From Lewinella sp041392765 (GTDB taxonomy: Bacteria > Bacteroidota > Bacteroidia > Chitinophagales > Saprospiraceae), in contig JAWKLL010000022.1 of assembly GCA_041392765.1 (NCBI GenBank), forward strand, positions 20,407 through 84,406: 64,000 bases of DNA. Reading direction: 5' to 3'. The position numbers and the translations under genes were made by a program. The notes under the pieces are model-generated. The model had not been told where the DNA came from and searched no databases. It saw nothing but the letters and a program-made list of their open reading frames with translations. This document shows, in pieces, positions 57,189 to 64,000 of the stretch (its first letter is position 1; every line of letters starts with the position of its first letter).

Positions 57189-57630
57189 TCATACAGGGCG
57201 GGATATGCACCTCGCCAAATATGGCCTCTTCGAACGTAGCTGGACGGATACCTGCACTTGGGTCAGTTCTTTTAAATCGAGGGGGAACAGCCGCGCAATA
57301 CCGACACGCCCCGCCAACGACTGCGTGATATTTTGGCGCAACAAAATTTTGCGATCCTGAAAGGATAAAACGTAAAGGTGTGTCGCTGCTTGATCCACAA
57401 GGGTTTGTAAGTAGGAAAACAACTCGGGGACACATGCACCTCGTCCAATATCACATGATGGTCATATTTGGTGAGGAAGGTACGGGGTCTTCTTGGATAT
57501 AGGCTCGGATGTCCGGATCTTCTGGCGACACATAACGATAGGTTGGAAACATCGTTTTTAGCAGCGTCGTCTTTCCTGACTGCCGTGGCTATAAGACACA
57601 ATCGGAAAAAAGGAGGTCATAGACTGGATG
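57189..57630 (-). pseudogene. AAA_14-type ATPase fragment fused to aminotransferase tail
   Basis: Frames on the minus strand read PRQSGKTTLLKTMFPTYRYV (Walker A), then TKYDHHVILDEVHVSPELFS (Walker B), SYLQTLVDQAATHL, ITQSLAGRVGIARLFPLDLK, and finally PALYENLQ. The protein then continues into the duplicated aminotransferase tail RPLWKPMHLQPVF. It is a truncated DUF4143/AAA_14 ATPase, different from the intact one at 55-56 kb. It has several indels and no DUF4143 C-terminal domain. The fusion marks a recombination or assembly junction. Confidence 0.7.
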
Positions 57631-57635
57631 TGTGC

Positions 57636-58227
57636 TGCTGCTTGGCGCTGGATTATCATAGTTTTGATCTCTGTTGGGCTACAAATATATACCAGCACTA
57701 ATCAATTTACATAACCTTCACTAATTAATTTACATAACTCTCACTAATCGATTTACACATAACTCTCACTGATTAATTTACATAAGCTCTCACTAATCGA
57801 TTTACATAATATCCAACCTGCTCTGCAATGTCCACCACCGGCACGAATCGGACAGTTGTCTGTGCATAGGTGATTTGTTCGTCAAGTAGTGTTGAAGACG
57901 TAGGCGGGACTATTGGATGTTTTGCTGATAATTCACAATATCAATGTTGTGTTTCACCCGATAATTTATTCTTTTTGATTTTTGGATTGAAAATACCGAA
58001 AGGGTGGGATTGAGATAGTGGCGCTTTGAGGAAAAATTGTGGATTACAACCTGCTAGTTTTCAGCCTATCTAAACAGGCAAAAATGCGCTCAAAATCGGC
58101 ATCTGTTAAGTTGGAGCCACTCGGCAGGCACAGACCCGTGTCCAGAAGGCGTTCGGAGGTTTGTTCACCGAAATAGACGCAGTCTTGGAATACAGGCTGT
58201 AGGTGCATAGGTTTCCAGAGAGGGCGT
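57636..58227. repeat. 0.6-kb direct duplication, copy 2
   Basis: This is the second copy of the 56561-57176 segment. In this copy the coding tail is continuous with the rest of the aminotransferase gene, so it is the original location. The 23-bp tandem repeats lie at 57690-57805. Indel differences from copy 1 include CCACCACGGCAC versus CCACCACCGGCAC. Confidence 0.85.
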
Positions 58228-59216
58228 GCTTCGATGTTTTCTTTTTCTAATGCCAAAGCGCATGGTTTCCCGCGTGATCCACCATTGGTGTCGGGATCGA
58301 TGAGGATAGTAGAAAACCCGCTTGGTTGGAGAACATCGCCGAGCAGCCCTTCTTGGAAACGGATGTGGTAGCCTTGTTCATTGAGTTGGGTGAAAAAGGT
58401 GCGGTAGCGTTCAAAGTTAGCTCGGCGCTGGGCAAATGCGTTGGTCGAGCGCTTCCATCTGGCCTCGGCCTATGCCTGCTAGCACATTGCTCAGGCGGTA
58501 GTTGTATCCTATGTGGCTGTGTTGATAGTGTGGTGCTGGGTCGCGAGCTTGGAGTGGATAAGAATCGCGCTTGCTGGATGCCTGCTTCGTCGTTACTGAC
58601 CAAAGCCCCGCCTCCGCTGGTAGTGATGATTTTGTTGCCGTTGAAACTCAGCCTTTACGCCGTAATGCCCAGACGCGCCGCAAGCCTTGCCGTCGATATG
58701 ACTGCCCAATGCTTCCGGCGGCATCCTCCAATACTGGAATTTCATACGCCGCTGCGATGCGCAAAATCGCTTCCATTTTGGCGGGCATACCGTAAAGTCT
58801 TGCAGGATAATAGCCTTGGGGCGTTGTCCTTTAGCTGTATAATGTTGGATGGCAGCTTCTAGTGCCTGCGGATCCATGTTCCAAGTGTCTGGCTCCGGAG
58901 TCGATGAATACGGGGGTAGCACCTTGGTACACAATTAGGTTTACAGATGCAGAAAATGTCATGCTTTGGCATAACACAATATCCTTATAGTACAACGTCT
59001 ACAAAAGGATAAGCCCCAGATGCAATGCAGCCGTGCCACTACTTAGTGCCGCAGCCGTACGTATTGCCTGTATAACGCGCCAAGTCTTCCTCAAATCCAT
59101 TGACGTGAGGCACCAGCGGTGCTGTCCAGTTGGTGGCAAACGCTTCGGCAACTTGTATTCCTGCTCCTTCGACTGGAGATGTGTAGTGAGGAAAGCCAGA
59201 TTTTGGATTGTGTCAT
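58044..59216 (-). CDS. DegT/DnrJ/EryC1-family aminotransferase, multiply frameshifted
   Basis: PLP-dependent sugar aminotransferase of about 390 residues, starting MTQSKIWLSS at 59216. The substrate-binding LSSGTAALHLGL block comes early. The PLP lysine is in FNGNKIITTSGGGALVSND. The C terminus is RPLWKPMHLQPVFQDCVY through NLTDADFERIFACLDRLK. At least six indels lie between 58260 and 59150. It would aminate a keto-sugar such as the product of a CapD/WbpM-like dehydratase for surface polysaccharide. The call is secure; the exact substrate is not. Confidence 0.85.
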
Positions 59217-59242
59217 GGTTTTGTTTTTTATTTTTATCGCCT

Positions 59243-59293
59243 CGCCAGTCTGGGACTGGCGGATGTTGTGTACGTAGATGGAATCTGCACAAC
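59243..59293. repeat. REP-like element (double palindrome), left of RAYT
   Basis: CGCCAGTC-TGG-GACTGGCG (59243-59261) is followed by GTTGTG...GCACAAC (59265-59293). The same pair of palindromes lies at 60353-60408. Together they flank the RAYT transposase gene and its tandem array. Confidence 0.75.
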
Positions 59294-59345
59294 GTTGAAA
59301 CTCAAAACGTTATGCGTTAGTTTCATCTACGTTGCATTTAACCTC

Positions 59346-59690
59346 GTTTGACAAGTTGCGCGTAGCATCTATTTTACGTGCAACAATTAGTCAGTGACCA
59401 GATGTAATCTATGCACAACGGAACGTTATCGTTTGACAAAGTTGCGCATGTAGCATCTATTTACGTGCAACAATTAGTCAGTGACCAGATGTAATCTATG
59501 CACAACGGAACGTTATCGTTTGACAAGTTGCGCGTAGCATCTATCTACGTGCAACAATTAGCTGGTGACCAGATGTAATCTATGCACAACGGAACGTTAT
59601 CGTTTGACAAGTTGCGCGTAAATTCGATCTAAGCACAACGCTATCGTTTGACGTTGCGCGTAGATTCTATCTACGTGCAACAATTAGCCA
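59346..59690. repeat. Tandem array of about 86-bp units
   Basis: Units start with GTTTGACAAGTTGCGCGTAG at 59346, 59432, 59519 and 59602, with a truncated one at 59646. Unit lengths are about 86, 87, 83 and 44 bp. Each contains TTGCGCGTAG...CTACGTGCAA, which folds into a hairpin, and ATCTATGCACAACGGAACGT, which resembles the second half of the flanking REP. The array ends inside the 3' end of the RAYT gene. Confidence 0.8.
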
Positions 59691-60287
59691 GTCTCCAGAC
59701 TGGCGAGCAAGACTACCTATCAAGGTGCCGGGTGCCGCCTCAATAATTTCCACATCTATAAGCCCTTTTCGCCCCATATAATCACAGGCGCTGCTGTAGA
59801 TATATTGATCGGGTATTCGCACTATACCAGCTTTTACGGGATTATTGTGAATATAGTTTATCTTCTGCATGGCAAACTTGATGGTATTCACCTCCATGGG
59901 ACAATTATATTGTTGCCATAACTGGTGTTCGTGATTTCTGGCGTTGTGCTTTGCGAAAAAGCGCGTTAGGTAGGCGAGCCATTCTCTACGGCTTTCATAT
60001 TTGGCATCGCCACTGATCTCCTCCGTTATTTTCCTTGCGGTAAACTTTTTCATGTCCCTCAGTACATCAGATAGGCGGTGTGGCTCTTCCGTTCGAGCAA
60101 CCAAATGCACATGGTTGCTCATAATTACCCATGCGTTGATAACTAATCCTTTTTCCCGCTGGCAATACCGGATACTATCTAGAAACAAATCCCTGAATAC
60201 CTGGCGGGTAAAAATGTCTATCCAGCCAACTGTCGTAAGCGTAAGAAAGTGTGGTTCGTGTTGATTGACTATCTTGTAGTGGCCCAT
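59667..60287 (-). mobile_element. REP-associated tyrosine transposase (RAYT, Y1/HUH family)
   Basis: 206 residues, intact. The HUH metal motif is MSNHVHLVARTEEPHRLSDV. The likely catalytic tyrosine region is KINYIHNNPVKAGIV followed by YIYSSACDY. RAYTs are single-copy domesticated IS200/IS605 relatives that process REP palindromes. Here the gene is flanked by two matching double palindromes. A third palindrome (59687-59704) overlaps its 3' end, so the last residues (SLARQSGDWLIVARR) are encoded by the repeat itself. Confidence 0.92.
59687..59704. repeat. REP palindrome within the RAYT 3' end
   Basis: GCCAGTCTCCAGACTGGC is a perfect palindrome with flanks GCGAGC. Its orientation is inverted relative to the other two REP copies. 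Confidence 0.75.
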
Positions 60288-60352
60288 TCAAGGTGCGCTT
60301 TGGGTTTTACAATAGAGGATTCAGCTTTTTATGTTATTTATTTTTGCTTGCT

Positions 60353-60408
60353 CGCCAGTCTAGCGAGTCTGGCGGATGTTGTGTGCGTAGATGGAATCTA
60401 TGCACAAC
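60353..60408. repeat. REP-like element, right of RAYT
   Basis: CGCCAG...CTGGCG (60353-60374) followed by GTTGTG through GCACAAC (60378-60408), a close copy of 59243-59293. The 60288-60467 gap holds nothing else. Confidence 0.75.
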
Positions 60409-60467
60409 GGGTTTTATTTGAGTTGCACCCTTTTTACCGTCTCTTACTGTTTTTCATGTTGCCAAAG

Positions 60468-61615
60468 TTACGCTTGTTCATCAGGAATTAGTTCACGAAC
60501 CAGTTGGTCTTGACTACCAATAACCTGCTCATTATACCTGTCCTCAATCAATTGCCTTCCAGCGGTTCCCATATTGGAAAGAACATCAGGTTTAGCGTGG
60601 TAGGCTTCCAGCATGGCTTCCGCTAGTGCCGCTGATGAGTGAGCAGGTATTCGCCAGCCTGTAAGATTTGGGATCGCAAGTTCTTTACACCCTGCTTCAT
60701 CCGTAGCAATAATAGGAGTGGCCATGGCAAGTGCTTCCATCAACGTTCGAGAGAAACCTTCTCGGTAACTGGGTAATACCACTATATCGCATTTCCCCAT
60801 AAAAGATTCTTCATCTTCTTGGTGGCCACCGTAATGCACTCTCTTGGTAAGGCCAGCCCTTCTTGCCAAGTTTTTGGAATGCAGCGCGGATGCTGTAGGT
60901 CGTAGTGGCCTATGTTTCAGCGAAGCATTAGGGATGAGTTCTTGTATCTGCTGCCATGCCATAAATAGCTCTGTAACACCTTTATCAATTAAAATACGGC
61001 CAACAAATAAAAATCGGAAGATACGAGGTACAACAGACGACTTAGCAACGGGAATGAACAATTGGGTATCAATACCTGAACCCGATGATAACAACCAACG
61101 TTGTGCTTTCACCCCTATTTGCCGTAGGGCATGTGAGGTCGTACACATTTTGCCCAACGACGGCCTGCCGCCAACGGGAAGACTATATCGGTAAAGTTGT
61201 TGTTGTAGAAACCGAAGCAGCGGTGCATTCAACCAAGTAGTACCCAGTCCGGTGATGGTGACAATAGAAGGGATTTTGCAGGTAGCAGCAGCGAGCGTCC
61301 CAAAAATGTTGGGCTTAATAGTGAAGTTTAAAACAATATCAGGAGGCGAATGCTTAAATAAGCGATAAATTTTCGGTATAATTGAATATCTTGTAGCGGG
61401 TTGTTTTTGGTAGGTCTTAGCTCAGGAAGTTCGATAAAGAGAATACCTGCATCTTGCAGTGCTTGTTCGTATCCATCTGTTGGTGCTATGGCGATAACCT
61501 GATACCCCTCTCGCTAGTACACGCCACAAACTGGCTCACCGAAGTGCCATATATTATAAGCAGCGTTGGATACGATGTAAATTTTCTCAATGTATGCGAT
61601 CCCTGTATATCCCAT
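60468..61615 (-). CDS. Glycosyltransferase family 4 (CapM/PglA-like), frameshifted N-terminal half
   Basis: The C-terminal domain (60468-61232) is intact: FLFVGRILIDKGVTELFMAW, and VVLPSYREGFSRTLMEALAM with the E-x7-E donor motif. The N-terminal half appears in pieces: KIYIVSNAAYNIWHFG (start near 61615), GYEQALQDAGILFIELPEL, DIVLNFTIKPNIFGTLAAAT and SIVTITGLGTTWLNAPLL. Indels lie near 61520, 61385 and 61190. The FTIKPNIFGTLAA/TGLGTTW pattern is typical of enzymes adding the first or second sugar of lipid-linked surface glycans. Confidence 0.85.
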
Positions 61616-61649
61616 ACAAAGATAAGGTTTTTGGGTTTTGTAGAGGTGT

Positions 61650-62584
61650 AGGGGAGGAAGAATTTTAAACCAGTCTTCTGCATCCAGATTTCATAAACGG
61701 AACGGATGCCTTCTTCAAAAATTTGATACCGCCAGCCTATTTCGAAAGTTTTGATGCGTCAGCGGCTTGCGCGGTGTGCCATCTGGTTTATCAGGGTCGT
61801 TTTCGATATATCCTTTATACCCAACGACACATTTGACGAGTTTGGCGAGTTCCATAATAGAAATATCCTCACCCGTGCCGATGTTGACAAAGCCTGAATC
61901 GTTGTAATCACTGCATAAGGAAAAACAAGCATCCTACCGTCGTCAACATGGAAAACTCTCGTTTGAGAATTCCCTGTTCCCCAAAGGATTACAGAGGTGT
62001 CCCGTTTTTTTAGCTTCTTGAATTTCGAATCAAAGCGGGTAAGACATGGGAATTTTCTAAGTGATAATTATCGTTAGGCTAGCAAAGATTGGTCGGCATT
62101 ACGAAATAAAATTACAGCCATACTGACTTCTATAGGCATCGCACATCTTAATGCCTGCAATTTTTGCTATGGCATACGGTTCATTGGTACATTCCAATTC
62201 ACCTGTCAAGAGATATTCTTCTTTCAAAGGCTGAGGTGCCATCTTGGGGTAAATACAAGACGATCCTAAAAACATTAGTTTTTTTACGCCAAACCGATAC
62301 GCTGCATCAATGACATTATTCTGAATCATCAGGTTGTCATAGATGAATTCGGCGCGGTAGATGTTATTGGCCATGATGCCCCCAACTTTAGCAGCTGACA
62401 GAAAAACATAATCGGGACGCTCGGACTCAAAAAATTGGCTAACAGCGGCTTGGTCGCGCAAATCCAATTCCTTCGAGGTTCGGGTAACGAGATTATAATA
62501 TTCCTCGGACAAAAGCTTCCGAACGATGGCTGAACCTACCATACCCCGGTGTCCTGCTACATAAATTTTGTCTTTCAGATCCAT
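61650..62584 (-). CDS. fcl: GDP-L-fucose synthase, frameshifted C-terminal half
   Basis: Epimerase/reductase making GDP-L-fucose from the Gmd product. The intact N-terminal half has YVAGHRGMVGSAIVRKLL (cofactor loop), FLSAAKVGGIMANN, LGSSCIYPKMAPQPLKEEYL and the catalytic EPYAIAKIAGIKMCDAYR. The rest continues in other frames: MPTNL, PNDNYHLENSHVLPAL, REFSML/HVDDLADACF and KLLDASKLSKLGW. Five or more indels lie between 61740 and 62098. The true stop is uncertain and the left end is approximate. It follows gmd by 93 bp, the usual pairing. Confidence 0.9.
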
Positions 62585-62677
62585 CCAACGTGTTATTGCC
62601 CCGCAAAGTTAAAAAATACCGACTCGCGGAGAAAATTATTAATAAAGGAATACACAAACATGAGCCCAAGCAGAATG

Positions 62678-63790
62678 CTACTCGAATTCGTTCTTGACTT
62701 CAAAACCTGCGGCTTTCAACAGTTGGTCTTTTCTGAACAACTCAATGTCAGCCTGTACCATTTCACTACATAGGGTCTGTAAATCATAACGTGGTTCCCA
62801 ACCCAGTACGGCTTTGGCTTTTGAAGGGTCGCCAATCAAAAGTTCTACCTCAGCCGGGCGGAAATACCGAGGGTCAACGCCCACAACCTGCGAGCCGACT
62901 GAGAGTTGAAAATCAGGGTGGACACTGGAGGCGACAACAGCCACCTCATCCACTCCGCTTCCCTTGAATTCCAATTCAACACCGACTTCACGGAACGCCA
63001 TTCGCACAAAATCCCGTACCGTTGTTGTCACACCCGTGGCCAATACAAAATCATCGGGTTGGTCTTGCTGGAGCATCAACCACATCCCTTCCACATAGTC
63101 TTTTGCATGGCCCCAGTCCCGCTTGGCATCCATGTTGCCCAAATATACCTTATCCTGCAGACCCATCGCTATTTTGGCTACAGCCCGAGTGATTTTACGG
63201 GTCACAAAGGTTTCCCCCCTCAACGGGCTTTCATGGTTGAACAGGATTCCGTTGCAGGCGTACATTCCGTAACTCTCCCGATAGTTGACCGTAATCCAGT
63301 AAGAATACAATTTAGCAACGGCATAAGGAGAGCGGGGATAAAACGGAGTGGTCTCCTTTTGTGGTATTTCCTGCACTTTGCCATACAGTTCTGATGTGGA
63401 TGCTTGGTAAAACCGGGTTTTATCTTTCAGTCCCAGTAAACGAATAGCCTCTAGCAAACGCGTGGTACCCAAACCGTCGGCATCAGCAGCATATTCCGGC
63501 ATTTCAAAGCTCACTTGGACGTGGCTCATCGCACCAAGGTTGTATATCTCATCCGGTTGCACCTCTTGGATGACACGTATCAAGTTGGTGCTATCAGTCA
63601 AATCCCCATAATGAAGGATAAAATTGGGGCTTTCCACATGAGGATCCTGATACAAGTGGTCGATACGAGAAGTATTGAAGGAAGAGGCACGCCGCTTGAT
63701 ACCGTGCACTTCGTATCCTTTACTTAACAGCAGCTCGCTCAAATATGCGCCATCTTGTCCGGTGATGCCGGTGATAAGGGCTTTTTTCAT
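62678..63790 (-). CDS. gmd: GDP-mannose 4,6-dehydratase
   Basis: 370 residues, complete. The cofactor loop is ALITGITGQDGAYLSELLL. The catalytic Thr/Glu lie in QASTSELYGKVQEIPQKE and the Tyr-Lys in PYAVAKLYSYWITVNYRES. RDWGHAKDYVEGMWLML and the substrate region GSGVDEVAV follow. It converts GDP-mannose to GDP-4-keto-6-deoxymannose, the substrate of the Fcl enzyme encoded next. It is the first complete gene of a fucose-containing surface glycan operon read leftward. Confidence 0.97.
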   Translation of the reverse strand: MKKALITGITGQDGAYLSELLLSKGYEVHGIKRRASSFNTSRIDHLYQDPHVESPNFILHYGDLTDSTNLIRVIQEVQPDEIYNLGAMSHVQVSFEMPEYAADADGLGTTRLLEAIRLLGLKDKTRFYQASTSELYGKVQEIPQKETTPFYPRSPYAVAKLYSYWITVNYRESYGMYACNGILFNHESPLRGETFVTRKITRAVAKIAMGLQDKVYLGNMDAKRDWGHAKDYVEGMWLMLQQDQPDDFVLATGVTTTVRDFVRMAFREVGVELEFKGSGVDEVAVVASSVHPDFQLSVGSQVVGVDPRYFRPAEVELLIGDPSKAKAVLGWEPRYDLQTLCSEMVQADIELFRKDQLLKAAGFEVKNEFE

Positions 63791-63851
63791 GGTTGGAAAA
63801 TTATAGTTTCAAAGTTAAAAATCATTTAGGCATTAGATGCTATGTAGTTTG

Positions 63852-63892
63852 ACGGGAATAGATTCATAAGCGGGAATCTATTGATTTCCCGT
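63852..63892. terminator. Double-stem hairpin before gmd
   Basis: GACGGGAA pairs with TTCCCGTC, and within it AGATTC pairs with GAATCT. It overlaps the stop codon of the upstream minus-strand gene and could attenuate read-through into gmd. There is no long T-run. Confidence 0.45.
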
Positions 63893-64000
63893 CCCTATAT
63901 TCTTGCCAATCCACAATACGGTGGCCAAATAAACCATAGATAATAGGACGTATATCCCTGTAGTCCAAATGAATTGCACTAAAGGTGGCATGGTTGCCAA
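63878..64000 (-). CDS. C-terminal end of a membrane protein, partial
   Basis: The last 40 codons of a minus-strand gene enter from the right edge. They read PPLVQFIWTTGIYVLLSMV followed by YLATVLWIGKNIGTGNQ and the stop at 63880-63878. The hydrophobic helix and position upstream of gmd suggest a polysaccharide export or flippase-type membrane protein, but too little is present to name it. Confidence 0.5.
   Translation of the reverse strand: MATMPPLVQFIWTTGIYVLLSMVYLATVLWIGKNIGTGNQ

Noticed and set aside
59346..59690. Possible CRISPR array in the 86-bp repeats
   Set aside because: Units are long and directly adjacent without unique spacers, no cas genes are nearby, and the repeat is linked to a RAYT transposase.
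1..64000. tRNA or rRNA genes
   Set aside because: I looked for tRNA-like cloverleaf signals and conserved rRNA segments and saw none. A tRNAscan-SE or barrnap run would settle this.

Overview
The window looks like a chromosomal contig from a member of the Bacteroidota, probably close to the Saprospiria/Chitinophagia. Support: several genes are preceded by the Bacteroidota -7 promoter box TAnnTTTG, the class I ribonucleotide reductase is eukaryote-like, the metY-metX pair sits behind a SAM-I riboswitch, and AAA-ATPase/nuclease families typical of the phylum occur repeatedly. Many conserved genes are broken by single-base indels, often in short homopolymers. This fits an unpolished long-read assembly better than wholesale gene decay, because essential genes (nrdA, ruvX) are also hit. 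Such loci are annotated as one gene with frameshifts.

Layout: 1-6.9 kb is a minus-strand efflux operon (HlyD adaptor, TolC-like protein, ABC ATPase, two FtsX/MacB-like permeases), followed by a DUF4412-like secreted protein. 6.9-8.2 kb is non-coding, with tandem repeats, a cluster of exact DnaA boxes (candidate oriC or DnaA-controlled promoter) and a structured leader. 8.2-12.9 kb holds nrdB and nrdA; nrdA carries an intein with a LAGLIDADG endonuclease and a non-canonical Gly at +1. 13.2-22 kb is an AT-rich accessory island: a giant Hsp90-like ATPase/NOV (DUF3883) protein, small orphan genes, a duplicated 210-250 bp repeat and an erythromycin-esterase-like gene. 22-24.9 kb is metX, metY and a SAM-I riboswitch.

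25-35.3 kb is mostly housekeeping: OsmC, purU, glgA, a coiled-coil/membrane gene pair, a di-haem peroxidase, a glycosidase-like protein, a TPR protein, rsmA and an AlkD-like protein. 35.7-42.8 kb has an ATPase/DUF234 nuclease, a beta-mannosidase, fabI and a CapD/WbpM-like dehydratase. 42.8-46.6 kb is badly broken (Nudix hydrolase, glycosyltransferase, IS110-family element). 46.6-56.4 kb carries ruvX, def, a methylmalonyl-CoA mutase small subunit, a phosphotransferase-like gene, a HAD hydrolase, a DUF1703-type ATPase/nuclease, prfA and an AAA_14/DUF4143 ATPase. 56.5-64 kb is a surface-polysaccharide cluster on the minus strand (DegT aminotransferase, glycosyltransferase, GDP-fucose synthase, GDP-mannose dehydratase, end of a membrane protein). 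It is interrupted by a 0.6-kb direct duplication and a RAYT transposase with its REP palindromes.

A recurrent theme is intergenic DNA that folds: at least four 160-220 bp inverted-repeat (MITE-like) elements, shorter relatives, and tandem or inverted repeats directly upstream of two of the AAA-ATPase genes.
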